DNA of 64,000 nt from Sphingobium bisphenolivorans (GTDB lineage: Bacteria > Pseudomonadota > Alphaproteobacteria > Sphingomonadales > Sphingomonadaceae): contig NZ_ASTG01000005.1 in assembly GCF_000412635.1 (NCBI RefSeq), forward strand, positions 124,001 to 188,000, read 5' to 3'. This document shows positions 37,155 to 45,700 of this stretch, piece after piece (within the stretch, counting starts at the first letter, position 1; every line of letters begins with the position of its first letter). The notes beneath the pieces are model-generated. The model saw only the letters and a program-made list of their open reading frames with translations. It was not told the DNA's origin and did no database searches. The position numbers and the translations under genes are program-made.

Positions 37155-37577
37155 ATGACGGATGCTGAAATCGAACGTGTCGCGCTCGGCTTTTGCGCGC
37201 GCACGCTGTCCAAGGAGGAATGGACGCACCAGGCGCATTTCTCGACGGCGCTCTGGCTGATGCTGTGTCGGCCGGACATCCTGCCGGAGCGCGACATGCC
37301 CGGCATGATCGCAGCCTATAATGAAAGCGTCGGCGGCGTGAACAGCGACGCGGCGGGTTATCATGAGACGATCACCCGCGCCTCGCTGATGGCGGCGCGG
37401 ACCCTGCTGGCCGGATTGCCCGAAGAGGTAACGCCGGCAGAGGCCTTGGCGGCGCTGATGGCCTCACCGGTCGCTGATAAGGACTGGCTGCTCAGCTACT
37501 GGTCGCGCGAGCGGCTCATGTCGGTAGAGGCAAGGCGGCATTGGGTCGAGCCGGACATTCGGCCCTTCAGTCCATAA
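37155..37577 (+). CDS. Conserved hypothetical protein
   Basis: A 140-residue soluble, helical protein (EIERVALGFCARTLSKEEWTHQAHFSTALWLM, then AAYNESVGG and YHETITRASLMAA). Two conserved-looking His-containing patches (WTHQAHF and GYHETIT) could bind a metal, but I recognise no family. The start ATG 37155 lies in the terminator region of rlmN, so it may have its own promoter or be read through. It converges with the outer-membrane gene; both share the hairpin at 37582-37607. Confidence 0.65.
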   Translation: MTDAEIERVALGFCARTLSKEEWTHQAHFSTALWLMLCRPDILPERDMPGMIAAYNESVGGVNSDAAGYHETITRASLMAARTLLAGLPEEVTPAEALAALMASPVADKDWLLSYWSRERLMSVEARRHWVEPDIRPFSP

Positions 37578-37607
37578 GAAAAGGGCGGCCCCGGATGGGA
37601 CCGCCCT
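37576..37607 (-). terminator. Terminator of the first outer-membrane barrel gene
   Basis: On the minus strand AGGGCGGTCCC pairs with GGGGCCGCCCT (one mismatch) and is followed by TTTCTT. It overlaps the stop of the convergent gene. Confidence 0.8.
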
Positions 37608-37630
37608 CCCCTGTTCGATCCGAGAGGGGA

Positions 37631-38167
37631 TCAGAAACGGATGCCGAGGCCGGCGAGAACCTGATGGCGCTCCAGACCAGCTTCGTAGTTCGAGTAGCGA
37701 TATTCGCCCTTCACCAGCAGCTGGCCACCCAGCTTATATTCGATGCCGCCGCCGACGCGGACGCCGTCAGCGTTGGCCCCACCGGCAAGAGTGTCCTTCA
37801 GACGGGCATTGGTGTATCCAGCCTTGACATAAAGCAGCGCCAGATCGCCAACCTGGAAGCCGACGCGGCCGCCGATGTACAGGTCGCGCTCGGCATCAAG
37901 CTCACCGCCGACATAATCGAAGTTGGTGGTTGCGTCGGACACTTCGCCCTCGATACCCAGAACGGCGCTGCCGACCTGATAGTCGTAGCCAAGGTTCAGA
38001 CCGTACAGAAAACCGTCGGGCGAGCCGATCACGCTGTTGGTGTCGATCTTGTCATAGCCGGCCAGCAGTTCGGCGTGCGCGCCGGTGAAGGGCGCGGCGT
38101 CCTGCGCGAAGGCGGGAGCCGAAATGGCGGCGACAGCAGCAGCGGCTGCGAAAATCACAGTCTTCAT
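37631..38167 (-). CDS. Outer-membrane beta-barrel protein (opacity/OmpA-like family)
   Basis: A 178-residue protein with a signal peptide (MKTVIFAAAAAVAA..AFA). The mature chain of about 155 residues alternates strands (HAELLAGYDKI, FLYGLNLGYDYQV, LYIGGRVGFQV, VRVGGGIEYKL, LLVKGEYRYSNYE) and ends in the Phe of GLGIRF, the BamA recognition signal. An eight-stranded barrel fits the length. GAGGA lies six bases before ATG 38167. A paralogue with the same leader and first strand follows at 38479-38991, and each has its own terminator. Confidence 0.88.
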   Translation of the reverse strand: MKTVIFAAAAAVAAISAPAFAQDAAPFTGAHAELLAGYDKIDTNSVIGSPDGFLYGLNLGYDYQVGSAVLGIEGEVSDATTNFDYVGGELDAERDLYIGGRVGFQVGDLALLYVKAGYTNARLKDTLAGGANADGVRVGGGIEYKLGGQLLVKGEYRYSNYEAGLERHQVLAGLGIRF

Positions 38168-38426
38168 AAATTCCTCGTTCAATAAAAATGCGCTCATCAG
38201 TCCATGAATAATGGACGGCGCTCATCTTTCGTGGGGCAGCGTTGCGATCTCTTCTAGCTATTCACCTGTCGAGCCAGGACTTCATCCAAGCTCTACCCCA
38301 TCCTCCATACCGCGAACTTGGTCATCGGTGGCCGGCATATGCTCAGCTTCCGTCGTTGTTGCAATATAGATATGAACTTTATGAAACAGTGCTGCTTTTT
38401 CGCAACAGTTATTCACGCCCGGGCAC
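38168..38426. other. Upstream region of the first barrel gene; no gene seen
   Basis: It should contain the promoter of the gene at 37631-38167. The stretch is AT-richer than average (38350-38415), with no ORF that carries a credible start. Confidence 0.5.
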
Positions 38427-38456
38427 AAAAAAAGGCGACCCGCAAGGGGCCGCCTT
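38427..38456 (-). terminator. Terminator of the second outer-membrane barrel gene
   Basis: On the minus strand AAGGCGGCCCC pairs with GGGTCGCCTT (one mismatch), loop TTGC, followed by a run of seven or more T. It lies about 25 bases past the stop at 38479. Confidence 0.88.
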
Positions 38457-38478
38457 CCTTTTCCGTGAACCGATCTGC

Positions 38479-38991
38479 TTAGAAGCGGAAGCCGACGCCG
38501 ACTACGCCCGCATCCCGGCCGCCGAAGCCGCCTTCATATTCGGTACGCTGATATTCGGCCGAGATATAGGTGCGCGGCGTGACGGAATATTCCATGCCGC
38601 CGCCGTAGCGGACCGCTTCCAGATTGTCATGACCGCCGGCCGCGAAGTCGAAGCGGCTGCTGGCATAGCCGACCTTGCCGAAAGCCAGGACCTGCGGCGT
38701 CAGCACATAGCCGGCGCGGAGCGACGCAGCGATGTCGCGGCTCGCCTTGGTGCCCGCTGCATCGTCGGCGGTGGAGTCACCGAAGGAGACTTCCGGGCCG
38801 ACGGTCACGCGCGGGGTGAGCGCAACGTCATAGCCGGCAGTGACGCCGTAGCTGAAGCCTTCCTCGCCCTGGAACTTGTCATAGCCCGCAGTGACGCCCG
38901 CGCGCGGCCCAGTGAAAGGCGCGGTATCCTGAGCAAATGCAGGAACAGAAACCGAGGCAGCAGCAATAGCTGCGAAAATCGCAGTCTTCAT
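38479..38991 (-). CDS. Outer-membrane beta-barrel protein, paralogue of its neighbour
   Basis: A 170-residue protein with a signal peptide (MKTAIFAAIAAASVSVPAFA). The mature part starts QDTAPFTGPRAGVTAGYDK, nearly the same plan as the neighbour at 37631-38167 (QDAAPFTGAHAELLAGYDK). It goes on with alternating strands and ends VGVGFRF with a terminal Phe. ATG 38991 has AGGA at good spacing; an ATG twelve bases upstream would remove it. Likely an eight-stranded barrel from a tandem duplication. The function is unknown. Confidence 0.88.
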   Translation of the reverse strand: MKTAIFAAIAAASVSVPAFAQDTAPFTGPRAGVTAGYDKFQGEEGFSYGVTAGYDVALTPRVTVGPEVSFGDSTADDAAGTKASRDIAASLRAGYVLTPQVLAFGKVGYASSRFDFAAGGHDNLEAVRYGGGMEYSVTPRTYISAEYQRTEYEGGFGGRDAGVVGVGFRF

Positions 38992-39280
38992 AATATTCCT
39001 CATATCTTATTCGGCACCCTGGACCGGGCAGGAACAATCTATGTTCGAGACCGGTTTTTCAAAGAGACTGAGATATTGATTTTATTTTTTCAGGCTTCGG
39101 TTGAAAATCAGGATGGCGACCCATACGAACTTAACGGAGCCGCTGCATTACTTCGCACCGGCTGTGCGCTTATGGGCCGGCAAGCTGGCTCCCAGATGAA
39201 CGGAAAGATTAAATCGGGTCCATGTGCGTAACGTCATCCGGATTTTTGACCCTGGTGGTGCAGGAGAGTAACAGTCGGAC

Positions 39281-39997
39281 ATGGACAGCGAGCCGCCCGA
39301 ATCCAGACTGGTGCTGCGCCACAGGTTGGCGACGCGGCTGTGGCATTGGCTGAACGCGCTGCTGCTCTATGTGCTGTTCACCAGTGGGCTCGGCATCTTC
39401 AACGCGCATCCGCGGCTCTATTGGGGCCATTATGGCGCGAATTTCGATACGCCGTGGCTGACGCTGGAGCGGTTCGGAAGCTGGGTCACCCTGCCCGCGC
39501 ATTACAGCCTTGCCATGTCACGGCACTGGCATCTGGCCGCCGCGCCGATCTTCGCCTTTGCGCTGCTCATCTACATGGCCTGGAGCGTGATCAGCCGTCA
39601 CCTCTCGCGCAACCTCTCCTTTCGCCGGGAAGAGCTCGCGCCGCGGCATCTGTGGGAGGACATTTGCGATCATGCGCGGCTTCGCTTCCCAACCGGCGAA
39701 ACTGCGCTCCGTTACAATGTCCTGCAAAAGGCGAGCTATGTCGGCATCCTCTTCGTGGTGCTGCCGCTGCTGATCTTCACCGGGCTCAGCATGTCGCCGG
39801 GCATGAACGCGGCCTGGCCCTGGCTGACCGAACTGTCCGGCGGGCGGCAGTCGGCGCGCTCGATCCATTTCATCGCCGCCTTTACCATCGTCGCCTTCGT
39901 CCTCGTCCATGTGCTGATGGTACTGCTGGCGGGGGCCGCCAATGAACTCCGCTCGATGATCACGGGCCGCTATCGATTGCCGGAGGCCCGGTCATGA
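39281..39997 (+). CDS. Cytochrome b561/b6-type membrane subunit
   Basis: A 238-residue integral membrane protein with four hydrophobic helices (about 23-42, 83-103, 146-166, 190-212) and histidines suited to bind two b haems (RLWHWLNALL, RHWHLAA, SIHFIAAF and LVHVLMVLL). Such subunits pass electrons between the quinone pool and a periplasmic partner. The next gene, a molybdopterin enzyme, overlaps it by four bases, so they very likely form one complex, similar to the YedZ-YedY idea but with a b561-type partner. Confidence 0.85.
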   Translation: MDSEPPESRLVLRHRLATRLWHWLNALLLYVLFTSGLGIFNAHPRLYWGHYGANFDTPWLTLERFGSWVTLPAHYSLAMSRHWHLAAAPIFAFALLIYMAWSVISRHLSRNLSFRREELAPRHLWEDICDHARLRFPTGETALRYNVLQKASYVGILFVVLPLLIFTGLSMSPGMNAAWPWLTELSGGRQSARSIHFIAAFTIVAFVLVHVLMVLLAGAANELRSMITGRYRLPEARS

Positions 39998-40746
39998 GCC
40001 TGATCCTCGATCGCCGTACGCTGGTGCTGGGTATGGGCGCGACGCTGGCCGGTTGCGACCGGCTCGCCCGCCATGACAGTGTGCGTGAGGCGCTGTTTTC
40101 CGCCGAGAATTTCCATAAATGGGCGCAGCGCAGCCTGATGGCGCGCGATGCATTGGCACAGGAGTTCCGCCCGGACCAGATATCCCCCTTCTTCCGGCCC
40201 AACGGCACCGCCAACCCCAATACTCCGGGCTATAAGGCCTTGTGGCGCCATGGCTTCGCGGACTGGCGGCTGAAAGTCGGCGGGCTGGTCGATCGCCCCT
40301 TGTCGCTGTCGCTCGCCCAGCTTCACCACCTGCCCCATCGGGAACAGATCACACGCCATGACTGTGTCGAGGGCTGGAGCGCGATCGGCAAGTGGCGAGG
40401 CGTGCCGCTCAAGCTGATCCTCGACGGCGTGGGTTTGCGGAGCGATGCGCGCTATATAGTCTTCCGCTGCGCCGACGACATGGGCGGCGGGCGCCCTTAT
40501 TATGAAAGCATCGATCTGGTGGATGCCTTTCACCCGCAGACCATCCTTGCCTTTGCCCTCAACGATCAGCCGTTGCGCGTCGCCAACGGGGCGCCGCTGC
40601 GGCTGCGCGTCGAGCGGCAGCTGGGCTACAAGCACGCCAAATATCTGATGGAAATAGAGGCGGTTGCCAGCTTGAAGGAGATCGGCGGGGGCAAAGGCGG
40701 CTTCTGGGAGGACCATGCCGGCTATGACTGGTATGCCGGCATTTGA
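39994..40746 (+). CDS. Molybdopterin-dependent oxidoreductase, YedY/sulfite-oxidase fold
   Basis: A 250-residue protein with the oxidoreductase molybdopterin domain. The Mo-ligating cysteine is C124 in RHDCVEGWSAIGKW, and later patterns (RCADDMGGGRPYYESID and GAPLRLRVERQLGYKHAKYL) are typical of this fold. The N-terminus has twin arginines (RRTLVLG) and a possible lipobox LAGC at C21, so export by Tat with lipid anchoring is plausible. The natural substrate is unknown; MsrP repairs oxidised methionines. The start overlaps the cytochrome b stop as ATGA. Confidence 0.87.
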   Translation: MSLILDRRTLVLGMGATLAGCDRLARHDSVREALFSAENFHKWAQRSLMARDALAQEFRPDQISPFFRPNGTANPNTPGYKALWRHGFADWRLKVGGLVDRPLSLSLAQLHHLPHREQITRHDCVEGWSAIGKWRGVPLKLILDGVGLRSDARYIVFRCADDMGGGRPYYESIDLVDAFHPQTILAFALNDQPLRVANGAPLRLRVERQLGYKHAKYLMEIEAVASLKEIGGGKGGFWEDHAGYDWYAGI

Positions 40747-40778
40747 CGTCCGCGAGATGACCTGACAGGTTGCGCGCC

Positions 40779-42020
40779 ATGAAATTATTCGATCGGGTTC
40801 TCAAGCGACTGGTGACGCGCGGCCAGCTCACCATCCACTATCATGACGGCAGCAAGATCTCGGTCGGAACCCCCGACCCCGCCCGCCCCTCGCTTGCGCT
40901 CCGCTTTCACGACAAGCGGGTGCCGTTCGACATCATCAAGGACCCGCGCCTTGGCATGGCCGAAGCCTATATCGACGGCCGGGTCAGCATAGAGGGCGGC
41001 GGGATCATGGAACTGATCTCGCTCATCCGCAGCAACAATGCATGGGAAAGCGGCAAGTCGATCAGCGATCTTGGCTCGCTGAAGCGAGGCTTCAAGGCGA
41101 TCCGGCGCAAGCTTTGGGCGGCCAATCACCGCAGCCGGTCGAAGGCGAATGTCGCGCATCATTATGATCTGTCGAGCGCGCTCTACGCGCTGTTCCTCGA
41201 TCGCGACCGCCAATATAGCTGCGCCTATTTCCCGGACGCCGACAATGAAGCCGGCATCAGCCTGGAGCAGGCGCAGGAAGACAAGAAGGCGCATATCGCG
41301 GCCAAGCTGCACCTGAAGCCTGGCATGAAAGTGCTGGACATCGGCTGCGGCTGGGGCGGCATGGCTCTCTATCTCCACCGCACCTGCGGCGTGGATGTGA
41401 CCGGCATCACCTTATCAGAGGAACAACTGAAGGTCGCGCGGCAGCGAGCGGAGGAGGCCGGCGTAGCCGATCATGTCCGGTTCGAACTGATCGACTATCG
41501 CGACATAGAGGGGCCGTTCGACCGCATCGTGTCGGTGGGCATGTTCGAGCATGTCGGGACGGCCGATTATCGGACCTTCTACAACAAGTGCCGCGACCTT
41601 CTGAAGCCCGAGGGGGTGATGCTGATCCACACCATCGGCCGCATCGATGGACCGGGGATCACCGATGCCTTCACCCGGAAATATATCTTCCCCGGCGGCT
41701 ACATCCCCGCCCTGTCGGAGATGATCCGGGGCAGCGAGGGCACCCGGCTGATGGTGACTGACGTCGAGGTGCTGCGCCTGCATTACGGCCTCACCATCCG
41801 CGAATGGTATAAGCGCACGCTCGCCAACAAGGCGGAGATCGTGGCGCTGTACGACGAGCGCTTCTTCCGCCTCTGGACCTTCTACCTGGCGGGGGCGGCA
41901 ACGGTGTTCGAACATGGCGGCATGGTCAATTATCAGGTTCAATATGTGCGCGACCGCCGCACCCTGCCCATAACGCGCGACTATATGCTGGAGGCCGAAG
42001 CTGCGCTGCGAGGGCGCTGA
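40779..42020 (+). CDS. cfa: Cyclopropane-fatty-acyl-phospholipid synthase family protein
   Basis: Uses S-adenosylmethionine to add a methylene bridge to unsaturated phospholipid acyl chains (EC 2.1.1.79). In 413 residues, 1-110 form the lipid-binding N-domain (LGMAEAYIDGRVSIEGG), and the SAM motif is VLDIGCGWGGMALYL, followed by VTGITLSEEQ and SVGMFEHVG. ATG 40779 is preferred to an in-frame TTG nine bases earlier. It starts 32 bases after the molybdoenzyme gene, so it may be in the same transcript. Membrane oxidative-stress adaptation would link the three, but that is inference. Confidence 0.92.
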   Translation: MKLFDRVLKRLVTRGQLTIHYHDGSKISVGTPDPARPSLALRFHDKRVPFDIIKDPRLGMAEAYIDGRVSIEGGGIMELISLIRSNNAWESGKSISDLGSLKRGFKAIRRKLWAANHRSRSKANVAHHYDLSSALYALFLDRDRQYSCAYFPDADNEAGISLEQAQEDKKAHIAAKLHLKPGMKVLDIGCGWGGMALYLHRTCGVDVTGITLSEEQLKVARQRAEEAGVADHVRFELIDYRDIEGPFDRIVSVGMFEHVGTADYRTFYNKCRDLLKPEGVMLIHTIGRIDGPGITDAFTRKYIFPGGYIPALSEMIRGSEGTRLMVTDVEVLRLHYGLTIREWYKRTLANKAEIVALYDERFFRLWTFYLAGAATVFEHGGMVNYQVQYVRDRRTLPITRDYMLEAEAALRGR

Positions 42021-42135
42021 GGCGAAAGGCTGAATGCCGGATTACAGCGGCGTTCCCGGACGGTTCAGTCACGACGATGCATCTTCTCTCTCATGACCCC
42101 GCCCATCAATGGGCGTGCGATGAGGAGAGACGGAC

Positions 42136-42444
42136 ATGAACATTTTGTGGAAGGGCGCAGCCGCGCTGGGTCTGGCGATCACTGCCATGAGCGTCAGCGC
42201 AGCTCCCGCGCAGGCCCAATATTATGGCTATGGGGACGGCTATCGCGGCGACCGCTATTATGATCGCTATGATGATCGCCGCTGGGATGACCGGCGCTGG
42301 GGTGACCGGCGTGATTGGCGCGATGGCCGCCGTTGGCGCGAGCATCGCGGCGCATGGCGCGGCCACTACCGCCAGCGCTGCTGGACCGAATGGCGCTACA
42401 ATCATTATCGCGACCGGCGCGTGAAGGTGCGGATCTGCAACTGA
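42136..42444 (+). CDS. Small exported Arg/Asp/Tyr-rich protein
   Basis: A 102-residue protein with a signal peptide (residues 1-27, ending AQA). The mature part is built from Arg-Tyr-Asp-Trp repeats (RYYDRYDDRRWDDRRWGDRR) and ends with two cysteines in RCWTEWRYN and VRICN, likely a disulfide. AGGAGAG at 42122-42128 lies eight bases before ATG 42136. The composition resembles the RcnB-like proteins in the window, but the RcnB C-terminal domain is absent. The function is unknown. Confidence 0.75.
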   Translation: MNILWKGAAALGLAITAMSVSAAPAQAQYYGYGDGYRGDRYYDRYDDRRWDDRRWGDRRDWRDGRRWREHRGAWRGHYRQRCWTEWRYNHYRDRRVKVRICN

Positions 42445-42527
42445 CGCGGCCCCGCTCGGTGTGGTGAAATGATGATGCGGGCCGCCCGTCGATTGAACCG
42501 GCGGGCGGCTTGCGGCATCTTGATGGC

Positions 42528-42950
42528 ATGACCGATCCCATGCCCGTCGTGCAGAGCCTGCTCTCCGGCCTCCCGATCTTCCTGCTCCATCTGGCCTGCG
42601 CAACCTTGTCATGGCTCGCCGCGCTATCGCTCTATATGTGGATCACCCCGCATGACGAGTTCGCGCTGATCCGCGCAGGCAATCAGGCGGCGGCGATATC
42701 GCTGGGCGGCGCTGCGATCGGGCTCTCCGTGCCGCTGGGCTTTTGCCTGGCGGGATCGGTCAATGTCTGGGACATCATGATCTGGGGGAGCCTTACCCTG
42801 ATCCTGCAATTGATCGCCTTCCGCTTCGTGGATTTTCTGCTCGGCTCGCTCTCGACCCGGATCGAGGCCGATGAGCGGTCGGCTGCCATCTTCCTTGCAA
42901 TGATGAAGGTTGCGATCGCCTGCCTCACGGCGGGCGCGGTGGCGGGCTGA
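42528..42950 (+). CDS. DUF350 family membrane protein
   Basis: A 140-residue inner-membrane protein with four hydrophobic helices. It matches DUF350 in EFALIRAGNQAAAISLGGAAIGLSVPLG and in the second half LQLIAFRFVDFLLG. The role is unknown; members are widespread and often lie beside envelope or stress genes. I chose ATG 42528. The protease gene starts three bases after its stop, so the two are probably co-transcribed. Confidence 0.82.
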   Translation: MTDPMPVVQSLLSGLPIFLLHLACATLSWLAALSLYMWITPHDEFALIRAGNQAAAISLGGAAIGLSVPLGFCLAGSVNVWDIMIWGSLTLILQLIAFRFVDFLLGSLSTRIEADERSAAIFLAMMKVAIACLTAGAVAG

Positions 42951-42953
42951 GCC

Positions 42954-43784
42954 ATGGCGCGCCGCGGCGGATGCCTTCCCTGGATGCTGGGAGCGGTGGC
43001 CGCCCTGCTGTGGATCAGCGAGGTGACGCGGCCGCCGACCGTCTCGGTTGAGGAATATGACCCACGCTCGCCACGCCGCCCGCTGCCGCAATGGAGCGAC
43101 GAGAGCTTTTTCATAGAGGAGCGGCCGGGCGTTCCGGGCGACAGCATGGGCACCGCCTTCGCCGTCGACCGGGACGGCGCGTGGCTCACCGCCGAACATG
43201 TGACGCATGGCTGCAAGCGGATCGGGCTCGAGGAACGCGGCGTCGCACGGCTGGTGTCGCGGATCATCGAGAGCCGGGAGGCGGATGCGGCGCTGGTCCG
43301 CGACGGGCTGCCGAGCGACCATGCGCTGCCTGTGTCTGGCCATATGCCCGCGCCCGGATCGGTCGGCTATCATATGGGCTTTCCGGGCGGGCATCCGACG
43401 CTCGTCATCTCCGAACTGATCGGCGCGGCCAATGCCCGGCGCGGCGAGGCGGGAGAAAGCCAGCCGGTGCTCGCCTGGGCAGAGCGGGCGCGGATACCGA
43501 TCGGCGACGGCACCCTGTCGGGCATCAGCGGGGGCCCGGTCTTCGCGGAGGACGGCCATGTCGTCGGCGTCAACAGCGCGGCCACCGACCGGCGCGGCCG
43601 CATCCTGACGACCGCGCCCGATGCCATGATCCGACTGGTCACCGCCAGCCGCGCCGTCGACGAGCGGCCCGTCGCCTACCCCTTCGTCGATCTGACCGAT
43701 GCAGAGTCGCGATTCGGCTCCTGGCTGTCGCAGGGGGTCATCCGCCGCATCTTTTGCGATGCCGATGAAGAGCCGGGCGGTTGA
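42954..43784 (+). CDS. Membrane-anchored trypsin-like serine protease
   Basis: A 276-residue protein with a short N-terminal hydrophobic segment (residues 9-22), so anchored or secreted. The catalytic triad is visible: H82 in TAEHVTHGC, D111 in EADAAL and S192 in SGISGGPVF. There is no PDZ domain, unlike DegP/HtrA. It is followed by a C-terminal tail with IFCDADE. The substrate is unknown. It follows the DUF350 gene by three bases. Confidence 0.87.
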   Translation: MARRGGCLPWMLGAVAALLWISEVTRPPTVSVEEYDPRSPRRPLPQWSDESFFIEERPGVPGDSMGTAFAVDRDGAWLTAEHVTHGCKRIGLEERGVARLVSRIIESREADAALVRDGLPSDHALPVSGHMPAPGSVGYHMGFPGGHPTLVISELIGAANARRGEAGESQPVLAWAERARIPIGDGTLSGISGGPVFAEDGHVVGVNSAATDRRGRILTTAPDAMIRLVTASRAVDERPVAYPFVDLTDAESRFGSWLSQGVIRRIFCDADEEPGG

Positions 43785-43838
43785 CGCGGGACCGGCCGAG
43801 GCGCTAGTCCGCGCGCACATTCACAGGATCGAGCAGAT

Positions 43839-44114
43839 ATGAGCGACACGCCCCCGGATCGGATTTCCACCAACCCGCGCAGCCCCTTTTTCGACATGGA
43901 GCTGCTGCAGCGGGGCATCGGCATCAAGTTCAAGGACCGGGTGCGCACCGATGTCGAGGAATATTGCATTTCCGAAGGCTGGATCCGCGTCGCCGCCGGC
44001 AAGACCCGTGATCGCCATGGCAACCCGCTGACGATCAAGCTATCGGGCCCGGTCGAGGCGTGGTTCGAAAACCCGGCCGAGGGCGCCGAAGAGAGCGCCG
44101 ACGAGGCGGGGTGA
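43839..44114 (+). CDS. DUF3297 family protein
   Basis: A 91-residue protein matching DUF3297: SPFFDMELLQRGIGIKFKDR, then VEEYCISEGWIRVAAGKTRDR and GNPLTIKLSGPVEAWF. It is sometimes labelled glutathione peroxidase in databases, but it has no such motif, so I do not use that name. No function is known. It ends six bases before a three-hairpin repeat element. Confidence 0.85.
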   Translation: MSDTPPDRISTNPRSPFFDMELLQRGIGIKFKDRVRTDVEEYCISEGWIRVAAGKTRDRHGNPLTIKLSGPVEAWFENPAEGAEESADEAG

Positions 44115-44120
44115 AGATCG

Positions 44121-44184
44121 GCTCCTTGCGAAGGTAAGGAGTTCAGTTCTGCTGCTGGAACTACGCTCCTGCCTTCGCAGGAGC
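44121..44184. repeat. Three-hairpin extragenic repeat
   Basis: Hairpins are CTCCTT/AAGGAG (44122-44141), AGTTC/GAACT (44145-44162) and the perfect GCTCCTGC/GCAGGAGC with loop CTTC (44165-44184). The last shares its core with the palindrome at 30971-30998. It lies between convergent genes. Confidence 0.8.
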
Positions 44185-44271
44185 ACAGGGGATGACCTGT
44201 TCTGAAGCAGGACGACCTTTCCTAGACGGCGGATTAGTCATACATCACCCACTCTATAAGCCACGCCGGCC

Positions 44272-44988
44272 TTAGCGCAGCCGTGCCTCCCGCTTCACAT
44301 CGGCGATAATGTCTCCCAGCGACCGGCGCGCAGGCGCTGCATCGGCGTAGCGCATCGCCGCCAGATCAAGCGCAAGCCGCGGCTGACGCGCTGTCCGCGC
44401 TCCTGAAGGCGCCAACTCATCCTCCCCATCCGCACGGTTGACGCGCGAGGATTTCGCCTCTTGCCACTGCGCGGCGTTCAGGCTGGCAAGACGAATGCCG
44501 CTGCCCAATGCCGGGTCCGGATCGAACGGGTGCAATTTGGGCTTTGCTGGATAGATGAAGCCGAAGGTCGGGTTGCTGCGCGCGCCCATCTGCGCGGTCG
44601 GGCTGTGCCAGACACGCACCGCGCTCCAGTCGCCCTCCTCCGACACGTCGAGCGCAAGCACATCTTCCTCGATCGCGCCTGGAACCGACCAGTTGGCATG
44701 GCGGATCAGCACCCGGCGGTCGTCCAGCACCTTGCTTACGACCGCGACATGGCCGAGCACCATCGGCCCAGCAGGACGGAAGGCGAGCACCGCGCCCTTC
44801 CTTGGCATGTGCCCGCGCTTATAATGATTTTCCGCCTGGTCCCACCAGGTCAGCGCGTCGCCATAGATCTGCACGCCCGATACGATGCGCGCATAAGGCA
44901 CGCATTGCAGCGCGGTCGCCGCCAAAGCAGGCGTCACGATCAAACCGGACAGCAGCAGTGCCGCCCAGCGCAACATTACCAATTTCAT
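44272..44988 (-). CDS. Exported CHAP-domain protein (first of a tandem pair)
   Basis: A 238-residue protein with a signal peptide (residues 1-24) and a CHAP (NlpC/P60-related) domain. The catalytic residues are C29 in LQCVPYAR, H80 in GHVAVVSKV and N99 in HANW. CHAP enzymes cut peptidoglycan peptides or act as amidases. Residues ~160-238 are a tail without a named domain. The neighbour at 45064-45594 is a close paralogue. It is the downstream gene of the pair on the minus strand, 75 bp apart. Confidence 0.88.
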   Translation of the reverse strand: MKLVMLRWAALLLSGLIVTPALAATALQCVPYARIVSGVQIYGDALTWWDQAENHYKRGHMPRKGAVLAFRPAGPMVLGHVAVVSKVLDDRRVLIRHANWSVPGAIEEDVLALDVSEEGDWSAVRVWHSPTAQMGARSNPTFGFIYPAKPKLHPFDPDPALGSGIRLASLNAAQWQEAKSSRVNRADGEDELAPSGARTARQPRLALDLAAMRYADAAPARRSLGDIIADVKREARLR

Positions 44989-45063
44989 GCGACCCCAAAA
45001 TCTTCGAGAATCGCCCCACCGCCTGAGAGGCTAGCCGGCCGCCGTTAGAAACTGGTTAAAATG

Positions 45064-45594
45064 TCAGAAAGCACCGCGCGCGGCATCAAGGCCGACGGTT
45101 GCGCGGTCAGCCATGGCAATCTGCACTGGCGCATCGCCAAGCTTGTCGGCATAGATGAAGCCATTGGCGGGGTTGGACCGCAGGCCGAGGCCGCCGCTCG
45201 GGCCGTACCAGACGCGCACGTCGGTCCAGTCATTGTTCGGGGAGACATCGACGGCGCGAACATTGCGCTCGATGCCGCCACGATAGGACCAGTTGGCGTG
45301 GGTCAGCAGCACCTCGCGCTCGCTCACCACCTGGCTCACCATGGCGACGTGGCCGACCGGCATGGCGCGGCTGGAAGAAAAGGAGAGAACTGCGCCGACA
45401 CGGGGTTCATGGCCGCGATCATAGCGGCCTTCAGCCTGCCCCCACCAAGTATTGGCATTGCCGAACAGCTGGATACCGGAAACCTGCCGGGCGAAGGGCG
45501 CGCACTGCAGCGTGCCAGCAGCGGCCGGGGTCGAGATCAGGGCGCCAAGTGCAAGCGTTGCCGCTGCGACAAAAGCGCGAAAACCACCGATCAT
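45064..45594 (-). CDS. Exported CHAP-domain protein (second of a tandem pair)
   Basis: A 176-residue protein with a signal peptide (residues 1-26, ending AAA). It carries C31 in LQCAPFARQVSG, H82 in GHVAMVSQV and N101 in HANW, aligned with the neighbour at 44272-44988 over most of the domain, so the two arose by duplication. It lacks the long C-terminal tail of the other. Likely a periplasmic peptidoglycan hydrolase; the specificity is unknown. Confidence 0.88.
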   Translation of the reverse strand: MIGGFRAFVAAATLALGALISTPAAAGTLQCAPFARQVSGIQLFGNANTWWGQAEGRYDRGHEPRVGAVLSFSSSRAMPVGHVAMVSQVVSEREVLLTHANWSYRGGIERNVRAVDVSPNNDWTDVRVWYGPSGGLGLRSNPANGFIYADKLGDAPVQIAMADRATVGLDAARGAF

Positions 45595-45700
45595 GAATGC
45601 GACCCCCGACCCGTTATGGAAAACTAACCCCGTGAAATTGCTTAGGGCAGACGGCCGGTGAGTTGAAAAGCGGTGAGCGGTGAATCGTTGCGGGCGCGCG

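Noticed and set aside
43839..44114. Glutathione peroxidase label often given to DUF3297
   Set aside because: No peroxidase active-site motif or suitable length.
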